DNA of 64,000 nt from Aquarana catesbeiana (GCF_042186555.1 NC_133326.1:590690574-590754573), one strand, 5' to 3'. Shown: positions 1 through 10,914, counted from the first letter of the stretch. The notes: generated by a model from the letters alone, not told the origin. Numbers and translations are program-made.

Positions 1-1479
1 ACAACAAGTAGGACAAAATAACAAAAAAGTCAATGTGCATAACTATTCACCCCCCTAAAGTCAATACTTTGTAGAGTCACCTTTTGTGGCTATCACAGCT
101 CCAAGTCACTGGATAAGTCTCTATGAGCTTGCCACATCTTACCACTGTGATATTTGCCCATTCCTCCTTGCAAAACTGCTCCAGCTCCTTCAAGTTGGAT
201 GGTTTGCGCTTGTGAACAGCAATCTTTAAGTCTGACCACAGATTTTCTATTGGATTGAGGTCTGGGCTTTGACTAGGCCATTCCAACACATTTACGTGTT
301 TCCCGTTAAACCACTCAAATGTTGCTTTAGCAGTGTGTTTGGGGTCATTGTCCTGCTGGAAAGTGAACCTCCATCATAGCCTCAAATCACACACAGAGTG
401 GTACAGGTTTTGCTCAAAAATATCCCTGTATTTAGCACCATCCATCTTTCCCTCAACTCTGACCAGTTTTCCAGTCCCAACTGCTGAAAAACATCCCCAC
501 AGCATGATGCTGCCACCATCTTCATTGTGGGGATGGTGTTCTTTGAGTGATGTGATGTGTTGGCTTTGCGTCAGACATAGCATTTTCTTTGATGGCCAAA
601 AAGTTCAATTTTAGTCTCATCAGACCAGAGCACCTTCCTCCATACATTTAGGGAGTCTCCCACATGCCTTTTTGCAAACTCAAAACGTGCCATTTTGTTT
701 TTTGCTGAAAGTGATGGCTTTCTTCTGGCTACTCTGCCATAAAGCCCAACTCTATGGAGCATGCGGCTTATTGTTGTCCTATGTACAGATACTCCAGTCT
801 CTGCTGTAGAACTCTGCAGCTCCTCCAGGGTTACCTTAGGTCTTTTCACTGCCTCTCTGATTAATGCCCTCCTTGCCCGGTCCGTGAGTTTTTGTGTGTG
901 GCCGTCTCTTGGCAGGTTTGCTGTCGTGCCATGTTCTTTCCATTTGGTTATGATAGATTTGATGGTGCTACTAGGGATCATCAAAGATATGTTTTGTTTT
1001 TTTTTATAACCTAACGCTGACTTGTACTTCTTAACAACATTGTCCCTTACTTGTTTGGAGAGTTCCTTGGTCTTCATGGCAGTGTTTGGTTAGTGGTGCC
1101 TCTTGCTTAGGTGTTGCAGCCTCTGGGGCCTTTCAAAAAAGGTGTGTATATGTAATGACAGACCATGTGACACTTACATTGTACACAGATGGACATCATT
1201 TCACTAATTATGTGACTTCTAAAGGTAACTGGTTGCACCAGAGCTTTTTATGAGCTTCATAACAAAGGGGATAAATACATACGCACATGCCAATTATCAT
1301 TTTTTGATTTCTGAAAAATAATTTTATGTATATATTTTTCTAATTTTAGTTCACCATCTTAGACTATTGTGTTCTGATCCATCACATATAATTCAGATTA
1401 AAGATAAATTGAACTAAAGGCTGTAATGTAACAAAATAGGTAAAAAGACAAGGGGGGTGAATACTTTTGCAAGGAACTG
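1..1479 (-). mobile_element. Tc1/mariner-type DNA transposon, left end outside the window
   Basis: The right end (about 1250-1479) carries two short direct motifs, an inner one near 1262-1290 and an outer one at 1450-1479. The sequence at about 30-60 is the inverted counterpart of the inner motif, so this is the double-repeat terminal structure of many vertebrate Tc1 elements. The element ends in ...GGAACTG followed by TA at 1480-1481, the TA target expected for this superfamily. A broken transposase lies between the ends. The outer left repeat must lie upstream of base 1. Confidence 0.9.
77..1077 (-). pseudogene. Tc1-like DDE transposase pseudogene
   Basis: Read leftward from an ATG at 1075-1077. 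The N-terminal part resembles the paired-type helix-turn-helix DNA-binding region of Tc1 transposases (GYKK..., then TIKSIITKWKEHG), followed by the second domain (RRALIREA, then VHRTTISRMLHRVGL). The catalytic triad can be seen: first Asp in WSDET, second Asp in QQDND near 345-350, and the final acidic residue as Glu in PDLNPIE near 250-260. Family length is about 340 residues and the span fits. Three lesions inactivate it: TGA at 571-573 where a Trp is usual, a one-base loss near 525 in the histidine-glycine-rich stretch, and TGA at 374-376. It would bind the element's terminal repeats and cut at TA sites. This copy cannot be active. Confidence 0.9.
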
Positions 1480-1481
1480 TA

Positions 1482-1735
1482 TAACTGGGTACTAACATTT
1501 ATAAGTAAAGCTGATCCAGGGAAAATCCGATTGCCTCTCGGGGGATCCAGAAGGAATTTTTTCCCCTGCTGTAGCAAATTGGAGCATGCTTTGCAGGGGT
1601 TTTTTGCCTTCCTCTGAATCAACTGTGGGTGAAGGATTGTGTATATTGGATTGTATTATTATTATTATTATTATTATTTTTTGGTTGAACTAAATGGACT
1701 TGTGCCTTTTTTCAACCTGACTAACTATGTAATTC
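1482..1735 (+). repeat. CR1-like LINE 3' untranslated region
   Basis: The stretch contains GATCCAG...AAGGAATTTTTTCCCC, a (TTA)n run at about 1655-1677, and a tail that reads TTGAACTAAATGGACTTGTG followed by CTAACTATGTAA. The same tail recurs at 8094-8180 and, in reverse orientation, at 16714-16770 next to LINE coding sequence. That links it to the 3' end of the CR1-like LINE in this window. No coding sequence is left here. Confidence 0.75.
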
Positions 1736-2740
1736 AGAGGGGGAGCTAAGGGAGCTGAGCTGCTGAGAAAAGGGCTTGAATATGTTTCTGAATTGTTCCA
1801 CAGAGCCTGCAGCTAACAAGGTCAGTGAATGCTTATCCTTAAGCTCATTTACTGATTAGTATTTTTGACTGTTGGGTTCCAAAAGTGAAAAAGGAATTGT
1901 GCCTGTGTGGGTAATTAAATTACATTAATTTGCAAATAACAGGTAAAACGTACATTTTAATATCCTTTGAATGTTTGGCAAGGTAGTGGGGCATAGTACA
2001 GGCATATAGATTTGCAGGTTAATATGTTGCATCTGCTGTGTTCACATGTGATCCGATTCTGGCGTGGAAAAAAACGGGTCCTGCATGAGTTTGGTACAAA
2101 TGCAGTGCGATTTGAGCCATGCAAATCTATGTCTCAAATTGCACCCCAGAGACACCGCATGTAATTTGCACAGGAATGTGCTGCGATTCCTGTGTGAATT
2201 ATATGCAGTGTCCAGCACCGCATTTGTGTGAACCCGGGCTGAATGTATAGCTTCTAAACTTTATCAGTCACTGAATCAAAACAAGCTATTATCAAATCAG
2301 GGGCTTTGACGTATCTCTTCTTGTTCTGCATGAGCGACTAGTAAAGAAATAAAACCAGCAAAGGCCAAGCAATTATCATGTTCAATATGTCAATAATGGA
2401 AGCCATCATATGCTTCATTTAAATAAACCTGTCCATGATCCTTACCAATGACACCAAATAAAATTATTACTACATTATATATGGGTAGAAAATTGTAACT
2501 CACTCTTTAAAGGGAGTTAAAAAGAACCTTTCCATTTCCCAAGCTTGCAAACATAATGGTACTATCAGCTATTTAAGTACTATTTTAAAGCAAAACTGAA
2601 CCCTTCTATCCTCTTATCTGCTGAAGATGGTGCAATTGTAGCCTCTATTAGGATTTTCAGTTGCTATGGTATGACCAGCAATGACCCCAGACATATGAGT
2701 GATTAAAAGTTCAGTTGATTAGCAGCAGATAATGTGTAAA
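1736..2740. other. No gene recognised; possible degenerate MITE at 2036-2245
   Basis: No reading frame here resembles a known protein. The segment 2036-2245 opens with a TGTTCACATGTG-like sequence and closes with TGTGTGAACCCGGGCTG, a loose inverted pair around GC-richer sequence. This would fit an old non-autonomous DNA element, but no clear target duplication was found. Confidence 0.35.
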
Positions 2741-2744
2741 TTAA

Positions 2745-3480
2745 CCACTTGCCAACCGCACCATAACCAAATGACGGCTGCAGGGCGGCTGGATAACTGT
2801 GGGATCACGTCATATGACGTGATTCCAGAAAACTGCTCCCGCGCACCCCCTGGCGCTGATCGCGGCCGTTTACCATGTGATCGCTCCATCAAATGACGGA
2901 GCGATCACATGTAAACAAACATGTCATGACGCCGGTTCCTCCCTCCCCTCTCTGTACCGATCGGTACAGAGGGGGAGAGATCGGATGGGAGCCACGCTGT
3001 GGGCTGGATGTGTAGTGCCCACAGCGCAGCTCAGTGACATGTACAGTCACATCCATCCATCCATGCTCAGCCATCCCCCCCATGCTCTGCAATCACCTTG
3101 TGCAATACTCTGCAATGATCCTGTGCAACCCTGTGCAATACTCTGCAACCCTGTGCAATACTCTGCAATGATCCTGTGCAACCCTGTGCAATACTCTGCA
3201 ATGATCCTGTGCAACCCTGTGCAATACTCCGCCATGCCCCGCCATACTCCGCCATACTCCGCCATACTCCGCGATACCCAGCCATACTCGGCTATGCTCG
3301 GCCATGCTCAGCTGTACTCGGCCTCTGTATGTGGCCAGGCTGTGGAAGTCTTACACATGTGGTATCGCTGTACTCAGGAGGAGCAGGAGAATCTATTTTG
3401 GGGTGTCATTTTTGGTATGTACATGCTATGTGTTAGAAATATTGTATAAATGGACAACTTTGTGTTAAAAAAAATGTGTT
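2745..3480. mobile_element. TTAA-flanked non-autonomous DNA element, partial (copy 1)
   Basis: TTAA at 2741-2744 precedes CCACTTGCCAACCG, the terminal motif that this family repeats at 3485 and, inverted, at 5277 and 26055. The body holds a GC-rich palindromic part, a minisatellite, and a segment (3345-3478) also present at about 4520-4670, 24500-24660, 24920-25080 and 25310-25460. It stops at the TTAA that begins copy 2, so its right end is missing. TTAA target choice suggests a piggyBac-like mobilising enzyme, but none is encoded. Confidence 0.7.
3050..3325. repeat. Minisatellite inside TTAA element copy 1
   Basis: Imperfect tandem units built from CTCTGCAATGATCCTGTGCA and ACCCTGTGCAATA give way at about 3225 to shorter CCATACTCCG and CCATGCTC units. 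The overlapping open frames in several phases are translations of this array and not genes. Confidence 0.85.
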
Positions 3481-3484
3481 TTAA

Positions 3485-5277
3485 CCACTTCCTGCCCGCC
3501 GGCCGTCATACGACGTCCTTGACTTTGTTCGGGGATATCTGAATGATGGGTGCAGCTACAGGCATAATTCAGATATCATCTTTTTCAGCCGGCATAAGAA
3601 CAATCTTAGCGGCTGTTCCACTGCTTGATCATTCTTACAGGAGGCGAGAGGGGACGCCCCCCCCTCTCGCCGCCCTCAGGTGCTTCTACCGACTCACCGC
3701 TACGATCGAAGCCAGGATCATTTTTTTTTTTTTAATTTCAGGCTTCCCAGCCTAGAAGTGAGATGTGAGGTCTTATTGACCCCATATCTCACTGTAAAGA
3801 GGACCTGTCATGCCATATTCCTATTACAGGGGATGTTTACATTCCTTGTAATAGAAATAAAAGTGATCAAAAAATTTATTTTTTGGAAAAAAGCCTCAAA
3901 CTAAAATAAATAAAGTAAAATGAACAATAAAAAAAAAAATTTTTCCCTGTGTCCCCGTGTGCTCGCAGTCAGAAGCGAACGCATACGTAAGTTGCGCCCA
4001 CATATGAAAATGGTGTTCAAACCACACATGTGAGGTATCACTGCGAATGGTAGAGCGAGAGCAATAATTTTGACCCTAGACCTCCTCTGTAACTCACAAC
4101 ATGTAACCAGTAACATTTTTTAAAGCGTCTCCTATGGGGATTTTTAAGTAGCGAAGTTTGGCGCCATTCCACGAGCGTGTGCAATTTTGAAGGGTGACAT
4201 GTTAGGTATCTATTTACTCGGAATAACTTCATTATTCACATTATGTAAAAACATTGGGCTAACTTTACTGTTTTGTTTTTTTTGAAAGCACAAAACTGTT
4301 TTTTTTCAAACAAAACGTGTTCAAAAAATTGCTGCGCAAATACCGTGTGAGATAAAAAGTTGCAACGACCGCCATTGTATTCTCTAGGGTCTTTGCTAAA
4401 AAAATATATATAATGTTTTGGGGTTCTATGTAATTTTCTAGCAAATAAATTATGATTTTTACGTGTAGGAGAGAAATGTCAGAATTGGCCTGGGCACTCC
4501 AGAACGCCTGATGGTGTTCCGTGCATGTTGGGCCTCAAAATGTGGCCACGCTGTGTAAAAGTCTCACACATGTGGTATCGCCATACTCTGGAGTAATAGC
4601 AGAATGTGTTTTGGGGTGTAATTTGTGGTATGCATATGCTGTGTGAGAAATAACCTGCTAATATGACAATTTTGTGAAAAAAAAAAGAAAAAAAAAAATT
4701 TTGATTTTACAAAGAATTGTGGGAAAAAATGACAACTTCAAAAAACTCATCATGCATCTTTCTAAATACCTTGGAATGTCTTCTTTCCAAAAAGGGGTCA
4801 TTTGGCGGGTATTTGTACTTTTCTGGCATGTTAGGGTCTCAAGAAATAAGATAGGCCGTCAGTACTTCAGGTGTGATCAATTTTCAGAGATTGGCACCAT
4901 AGCTTGTGAACTTTCACAAAGACCAAATAATATACACCGATTTGGGTTATTTTTACCAAAGATATGTAGCGGTATACATTTTGGCCAAAATATATGAAGA
5001 AAAAATTACTAATTTGCAAAATTTTATAACAGAAACGAAGAAAAATGCATTTTTTTACAGAATTTTCGGTCTTTTTTCTTTTATAGCGCAAAAAATAAAG
5101 AACCCAGCGGTGATTAAATACCACCAAAAGAAAGCTCTATTTGTGTGAAAAAAAGGACAAAAAATTCATTTGGGTACAGTGTTGCATGACTGAGTAATTG
5201 CCATTCAGTGTGAGAGCACCGAAAGCTGAAAATTGGTCTGGTTATTAAGGGGGTTTAAGTGCCCAGTGGTCAAGTGG
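3485..5277. mobile_element. TTAA-flanked non-autonomous DNA element (copy 2)
   Basis: The element starts CCACTTCCTGCCCGCC after TTAA (3481-3484) and ends ...GGTCAAGTGG before TTAA (5278-5281), giving short inverted ends CCACTT/AAGTGG. The internal sequence is AT-rich and non-coding. It shares its central and right parts with the 23145-26055 element, including the ...TGTGGTATCGCCATACT... block and the right end near 5160-5270. It encodes no transposase. Confidence 0.8.
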
Positions 5278-5281
5278 TTAA

Positions 5282-5524
5282 AGTCTACAGGCTTAGAAAA
5301 TTCAGTAAATTGATAGAAAAATGGCTAAAAGACTGCATTCAAAGAGTAGTGGTTAATGATTCATACTCTACATGGTGTAAGGTTATTAGTGGTGTACCCC
5401 AACGTTCAGTTTTGGGACCTTAACTTTTTAACATATTAATAAATGATATGGGGTCTGGGATTAAAAGTACCATTTCAGTGTTTGCAGATGACATCAAATT
5501 ATGTCATGAAATGATGTCCTTCCA
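5282..5524 (+). pseudogene. CR1-like LINE reverse transcriptase fragment
   Basis: Translation in the frame starting near 5318 gives the RT palm motifs GVPQRSVLGP, a stop codon (TAA) where Leu is usual, LFNILINDM, and the catalytic FADD block followed by IKLCHE. This is the region between RT motifs B and C of non-LTR retrotransposons of the CR1/L2 assemblage. Both sides are truncated: the TTAA element ends directly upstream and a MITE follows at 5537. The stop and the Arg for Gly in the PQG motif show it is dead. Confidence 0.88.
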
Positions 5525-5536
5525 GGATGTCTCCAG

Positions 5537-5945
5537 CTTAAAGTGATTGTAAAGTCTTGTTTTTTTTCCTAGAAAAATAACAAACATATTATACTTACCT
5601 GCTCTGTTGCAGTGGATTTGCACAGAGCAGCCTGGATCAATCCTTTTCGGGTCCCACTTCTGTAATCTTGGCCCCACCCTCTTGTTGAGTGCCCCCACAG
5701 CAAGCAGCTTGCTATGGGGGCACCCAAGCCGAGCCACAGCTCCCTGTGTCCATTCAGACACGGAGCCTGAACCCGGCCCCTCTCTCTCCTGATTGGCTAG
5801 CTGTTTTTGATTGGCAACAGCAGGAGCCAATAGCGAGAGAATCTCGGACAGCTGAGACACTTGTGGACTGATAAGATAAGGACAGATAAGTATTAAGGGG
5901 GCTGCTGCACACAGATGGCATAAAATGCATTAAGATAAAAAAAAC
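5537..5945. mobile_element. MITE-like repeat, right end lost
   Basis: The left edge reads TTAAAGTGATTGTAAAGTC. The body is GC-rich and non-coding, and the distal part, ATGCATTAAGATAAAAAAAAC, looks like the start of the right terminal region. I recognise the layout as a MITE common in ranid frogs (recollection, not searched). The overlapping short frames here have no coding character. Confidence 0.5.
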
Positions 5946-6026
5946 AACTTCTCCTTGGACCACTGATTATGGTCCATGGAGAGAGCAGATCATTCTCTAA
6001 TGGACAGCCAGCTTATTAACACTGAG

Positions 6027-6314
6027 GGGTTGATTTACTAAAGGCAAAAAAACTGTGCACTTTGCACAGGGCAGTTGCCCTCTGCAAGTGCAGTTGCTCC
6101 AGAGCTTAGTAAATGAGGTAAGGCTTCACTTTGCAAAGAGTACCCAATCCATTGCAAGGAAATAAAAAAAAAAATGCATTTTGCTTGCACATGATTGGAT
6201 GATAGAAGTCAGCAGAGCTTCTGCTCATTTACCAAGCTCTGGAGAAACTGCTCTTGAAGAGGGCAACTGCACTTTGCAAAATGCACAGTCTTTTTCCCTT
6301 TGGTAAATCAACCC
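6027..6314. mobile_element. 288-bp MITE with long inverted repeats
   Basis: The ends are GGGTTGATTTACTAAAGG and its near-complement TTTGGTAAATCAACCC. The similarity runs inward for about 100 bases on each side (GTGCACTTTGCA..., CTCCAGAGCTT...). CTGAG flanks both sides (6022-6026 and 6315-6319) as a likely 5-bp target duplication. It has no coding capacity. Confidence 0.8.
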
Positions 6315-6319
6315 CTGAG

Positions 6320-6948
6320 AGTGTTGCTTGGATTAATTCTTTGAATAATGACAATAACGCTTCCCTTCTGGAGAGGAGGGAAAGGTGTAATGTTAATCTT
6401 GTACAGGTTAATGGGCAGAGGAAATATAGTGGCCCTCCTGGATACTGAGTTAAAGAAGCCCTTCACTTGGTACAGTAATATTTATTAACAATACCCCTTA
6501 AGAGATCTATGAAGATCAATTATTTCCACTGTATCAGGCTGCTGGGACATTGTTTTTCTTCTGATGACTTATCTAGTGGACAGATTACGCAAGTGTGTGT
6601 CTCTCCCATTGTGTGCCTCTTAGGTGTGCATTCCCATTGTTAATTGAGTCACCTATTGTTTTTGTCTGTCTGATCATTTCTTGGAGAGGTGATTATTATT
6701 GTAACCACTTTACCTTGTTATGGAACAATTGTGGAATGTTATGTGTTTATTCTTATAATAACGTGTAATGTACTTTGTATCTAAGGTTGTGGGCTGGGTG
6801 CTGAATGGTCTCTTCACCCAGGCTGGTTCAAGTGGCTAGTTGTTAATTAGTTCATGGTAATTAGATCACTGTCAGCTATTAGTTGCTAGAGGTGGATTAG
6901 CATACAGTTTATGTTGGGTGTTCCTTAGCTATGTTAATTACCGTATTT
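6320..6948. other. No gene recognised; possibly part of an old LTR
   Basis: This AT-rich stretch has no protein-like frame. Together with 7832-8046, which has a TATAAA-like site (CTATAAATTTTG), an AATAAGG signal and ends in CATCACA, it could be a solo LTR split by the MITE at 6951. I could not find a matching second copy or a target duplication, so this stays a weak suggestion. Confidence 0.25.
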
Positions 6949-6950
6949 AT

Positions 6951-7829
6951 CGGCGTATAACATGCACCTTTTTCCCCTTAAAATCAGGGGAAAATCGCGG
7001 GTGCGTGTTATACGCCGATCCCTGCTGTCTCTGAGGGAAGAGGAGCGAGCGCCACTGAATTACATGGAGCCACGATCTCCTGTGTACCCAGTGCTCCATC
7101 ACACACAGCCGCGCCTCCTGGCCCCCGCATTGGGCCACTGTTCTGTCTATGATATGAGCAGGGCCAGGAGACGTGACTGTGAGTGACGGAGCGCCGGGTA
7201 CACAGGAGATCGCGGCTCTGTGTAATTCAGCGGCGCTCCTCTTCCCTTGGAGACAACAGGGATAATCCAACACTGGTGAGGCTGCAATGATGGGAAAGGT
7301 GAAGCTGCAGATGGGCACTGAACAGGCTGCATTGTTGGTCAATTTATAGGCTGCAGATGGGCACTGAGCAGGGTGCATTGTTGGTCAATTTATAGGCTGC
7401 AGATGGGCACTGAACAGGCTGCTTTGTTGGTCAATTTATAGGCTGCAGATGGGCACTGAAAACACTGCGTTGTTGGTCAATTTATAGGCTACAGATGGGC
7501 ACTGAACAGGCTGCATTGTTGGTCAACTTATAGGCTGCAGATGGGCACTGAACAGGCTGCATTGTTGGTCAACTTATAGGCTGCAGATGGGCACTGAACA
7601 GGCTGCATTGTTGGGCAATTTAATGGCTGCAGATGGCCACTGAACAGGCTGCATTGTTGGGCAATTTAATGGCTGCAGATGGGCACTGAGCAGGGTGCAT
7701 TGATGAGCTGTGACCCTAAATTTGCTTCAAAGTTCTTTATTTAAGATGTAAGCTTTTTTCCTTAAACTTCCCTCCTAAAATTGGGGTGCGTGTTATACGC
7801 CTGTGCGTGTTATATGCCAATAAATATAG
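6951..7829. mobile_element. MITE with inverted ends and internal tandem repeats
   Basis: The left end, CCGTATTTATCGGCGTATAA, is mirrored at the right end (TATATGCCAATAAATATAG), and both sides contain GTGCGTGTTATACGCC-type sequence. TA lies at both edges (6949-6950 and 7830-7831), the target size of Tc1/mariner-like elements. It encodes no transposase. Confidence 0.65.
7305..7705. repeat. 46-bp minisatellite, about 8 copies
   Basis: The unit GGCTGCAGATGGGCACTGAA + CAGGCTGCATTGTTGGTCAA + TTTATA is repeated with few changes inside the MITE. Later units replace TTGGTCAATTTATA with TTGGGCAATTTAAT. Confidence 0.88.
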
Positions 7830-7831
7830 TA

Positions 7832-8093
7832 TATTCCTGTGTACAGTTTCCTTTACATATGATAATGTGATTAGGCTCACCTAATCTGGTGGGCTATAAA
7901 TTTTGTGTGATTTTACAATAAGGTTAGTCCAGTTCCAGAGCACCTAAGCTAGTGTCGTCTTGGGTGTCCTCTTGGGTGCTTGGCTATAATACCTGGTTCC
8001 TGGGTCCAGACTGGATAAAGCTATATTCTGACAGAAGCACCCAAGCTGGGTGCTGGACGGTTCCATCACAGATAGTATATATGGAGGGTTTCT
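7832..8093. other. No gene recognised (possible right part of an old LTR)
   Basis: Contains GGGCTATAAATT and ACAATAAGG about 25 bases apart, and ends ...GGTTCCATCACA near 8070. These are promoter/poly(A)-like signals in LTR order, but no partner LTR is visible. Confidence 0.25.
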
Positions 8094-8180
8094 ATTTGTG
8101 TGTGTGTGTGTTTTTTTTTAATTGATTGAACTAGATGGACTTGTGTCTTTTTTTCAAACTGACTAACTATGTAATTAAGT
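8094..8180 (+). repeat. CR1-like LINE 3' tail fragment
   Basis: A (TG)n tract and T run are followed by TTGAACTAGATGGACTTGTG and GACTAACTATGTAATTAAG. This is the same tail as 1680-1735 and the inverted tail at 16714. Confidence 0.75.
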
Positions 8181-8834
8181 AATTATAAGCACAATGACAA
8201 CTGTAACAATTATCACCAGAGGCATGCCTTGAATGTAGCATACACTGCACATGCACTAGTAGGCAAAATGGAAGTGAAAACACTGCACTAAATATTTGTT
8301 TGATTAAGGATATAACATTTATTGAACGTTTCTTACTTGAGCTTAAATTAGTGAGCATAATTCTGCTTTAATAGCTAAGCCTTTGTCTCCATTTCTAAGC
8401 ACTCTCTCGACTATTAACATACACAAAGAACGGGTACACATGACTGTCACAGGAAGGGTAGAGATGTCTTTGGTCTGTGGGCTGTGATTGACATCCTGGG
8501 TTACTCTTTTCTATGCTGGGCAAGTTGCAATGTGGGGGTGCTTAACAGTTGAAGAAATAGATCTTAAAGGACAGAATGAAGCTATTTTTTAACAGATTAT
8601 GCTCTAATCTAAAATGTTACATTTCAGCAGTAGTTTCTAGAAAAAATTGCAAGGATGCGCTGGGACAAGGTCATCCAGTGCCCACTGCCCAGGGCAAAGA
8701 TGGAGTGAGAAGGGGATGGGTCTAACAGTGACACATGCAGTGAAATGTATGTAATGTTTGTAACATGTGCTGACATAGCACCAACAGTTGTACACTGCAG
8801 CAAACTGAAGAGTTTAAAATCAGTGTGCAGATAT
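8181..8834. other. No gene recognised
   Basis: AT-rich sequence without a convincing reading frame, inverted repeat or tandem array. Confidence 0.4.
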
Positions 8835-8869
8835 AGTATATATAATACCAAAAGTATTGGGACCCTGCC

Positions 8870-9186
8870 TTTACACACGATCAGATTTGCCGACAACAAA
8901 ATCCATGTTTTTTTTCCGACCGATGTTGGCTCAAACTTGTCTTGCATACACACGGCCACACAAATCTTGCCGGAAATTCCGAACGTCAAGAACGCGGTGA
9001 CGTACAACATGTACGATGAGCCGAGAAAAATTAAGTTCAATAGCCAGTGTGGCTCTTCTGCTTGATTCCGAGCATGCGTGGAACTCTGTGCGTTGGAATT
9101 GTGTACACACGATCAGAATTTATGAGAATGGATTTTGTTGTCGGAAAATTTGAGATCCAGATCTCAAATTTTGTTTGGCGGAAATT
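8870..9186. mobile_element. Decayed Harbinger-like MITE copy
   Basis: Shares TTGGCTCAAACTTGTCTTGC, GAGCATGCGTGGAACT and TGTGTACACACGATCAGAAT with the MITEs at 15056 and 20749, but both terminal motifs are eroded and the last third is missing. Confidence 0.7.
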
Positions 9187-9189
9187 CCG

Positions 9190-9565
9190 TCATGTTGGAA
9201 CAGGAAGGAGGCTCCCAAACTGTTCCCACAAAGCTGGGAGCATGACATTGTCCAAAATGTCTTGGTATGCTGATGCCTTAAGCTGGAACTAAAGGTCCAG
9301 GCCCAACCCCTGAAAAACAACCCCACACCACAATCCCCCCTCCACCAAATGATTTGGACCAGTGCACAAAGCAAGGTCCACAAAGACATGGTTGAGCGAG
9401 TTTGGGGTGGAGAAATTTGACTGGCCTGCACAGAGTCCTGACCTCAACACGATAGAACATCTTTGGGATGAATTAGAGCAGAAACTGCGAGCCAGGTTAT
9501 CTTGTCCACATCAGTACCTGACCTCACAAATGTGCTTCTGGAAGAATGGTCAAATATTCCCATAG
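9190..9565. pseudogene. Tc1-like transposase remnant with an internal inversion
   Basis: On the - strand, 9360 down to about 9190 encodes the middle of a Tc1 transposase (GGGGIVVWGCFSGVG..., ending in LFQHD-like sequence). On the + strand, 9362-9565 encodes what should follow directly: HKARSTKTW, then PAQSPDLNTIEHLWDELE with the catalytic Glu. The two adjoining protein segments are thus head to head, as if about 170 bp had been flipped in place. No functional product is possible. Confidence 0.8.
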
Positions 9566-9867
9566 ACACACTCCTGAACCTTGTGGACAGCCTTCCCAGA
9601 AGAGTTGAAGCTGTTATAACTGCAAGGGGTGGGCCAACACAAAATTGAACCTTATGGACTAAGACTGGGATGCCATTATGTGCATGTAAAGCAGGTATCC
9701 CGATATTTTGGTAATATAGTGTATGTCAGTGGGATGATGAAGGGGAGGTAGGCTCTGATAAACTAAAGGCATCGAGGGCTGCTCTGAGGGAGGAAGGGGA
9801 GCTGAAAGGTCTTCGTTTAGATGTGTGACTATCATTCTTTGAGCCCTTCTGAAAAACCATCTGTGGT

Positions 9868-10471
9868 GGATCACTTTTTAGAGGGCATTTGACAGACATT
9901 GACGGGGTGATAAATCACCTCCTCATTACCTGTTTTAACACTGAAAATTCTAACCCACTGCGCTGTAGCAGTTGCAGCATGACCCCATTCGCTTGAATGG
10001 GTTGCATTCACTAGTGGTATTGCCCAATGAATGTGACATGATGTTTAATTATTGCTGTGGCCATGAAGAAAAGTATTTAAGGTTACAATATGTGTACAGC
10101 CCTGAGCAACTGCATCTCCTTGTTCAGGTGGGTGGTTGGGTGAACTCAACCATCTGATTGTATTGCCCTCTGCCCACCCATGTGAACAATCCCTAAGGCC
10201 TTGTTTAAACTTGAATTTGGGGGGGTGGTGAAACCATGTGGTTGAGCCACATTTTTACTGCGTCCTGCCCCTCCCAAATTGCAAAAGCAGCTGTATGGGG
10301 ATATACACATGTACCAAGCGTACACATTTGTGAATGGGGTCACTCTGCAACTGTCCTGCAACCGCACCTTTGCAGTGCTGTGCTGCAGGATTTTGGGGAT
10401 TAAAACAGGCAGCGAGGAGGCAACACAATGCTTCCTCACTGTCTGTTAAATGCCCTCTGAAAAGTGATCGA
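9868..10471. mobile_element. Foldback (long inverted repeat) MITE
   Basis: The left arm starts GATCACTTTTTAGAGGGCAT and the right arm is its inverse (ATGCCCTCTGAAAAGTGATC). Resemblance continues inward over about 150 bases, including CCTCCTC...CTGTTTTAA and AGTTGCAG...TGACCCCATTC on both arms. There is no coding frame and no clear target duplication. Confidence 0.7.
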
Positions 10472-10635
10472 CCTTACTACTGTAAACTAGCCCTTAAATA
10501 GGGAAGAGGCAAAGGCTCTGAGCAGGAGAGAACTGAGACTAAGGTGTAATTCTTTCAAAAAGCCATAACTAAGATGTCGCACGTTTAGCCAGACTGTAGT
10601 TTCCATAATGATAGCATCATGGAATGAGCAGAGAC

Positions 10636-10914
10636 TAGGGTTGCCACCTATCCGGGATTCACCCAGACAGTCTGAGTTTTAAATCATGAGTCCGGGTTTC
10701 AGTCTGCCGGAAACGTGGAAATAATATTCAGACAGAAATGCGGCTCGGAACAGGGAGGGTGAGGGGGCACTATGCATGTCGCATTACTATTCCCTTTGGA
10801 GTGCCCAAAGGTGTCTCGGGTCTGTTACAATCCTATAGTGTATGCTAAAAAAAAATTTTTGCTGTGCACTGCTAAAGTATCTATGTTTGACTTGAAGAAA
10901 AAGTGGCAACCCTA
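10636..10914. mobile_element. 279-bp hAT-type MITE with exact 8-bp duplication
   Basis: The terminal repeats TAGGGTTGCCAC and GTGGCAACCCTA are perfect inverses. GCAGAGAC lies directly outside both ends (10628-10635 and 10915-10922), the 8-bp duplication typical of hAT transposases. No coding content; it must have been moved by an enzyme supplied elsewhere. Confidence 0.93.

Larger units (their letters stand above)
8835..9722. mobile_element. Tc1-derived composite carrying a Harbinger-like MITE
   Basis: Outer ends TAATACCAAAAGTATTGGGA (left) and the inverse of TATTTTGGTAATATAGTG (right) match the ends of the 13960-15562 element, so both are the same Tc1-type family. Between them lies a decayed relative of the 434-bp Harbinger-like MITE (8870-9186), then transposase remnants in two opposite orientations (9190-9565). 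It is non-autonomous. Confidence 0.75.

Noticed and set aside
2877..3449. 190-codon open frame
   Set aside because: It crosses palindromic and minisatellite sequence of a TTAA element and overlaps equally open frames in other phases, the pattern of a repeat rather than a gene.
6390..8046. A solo LTR split by the MITE at 6951
   Set aside because: Only loose promoter/poly(A)-like signals; no second LTR, no inverted TG/CA pair and no duplication could be established.
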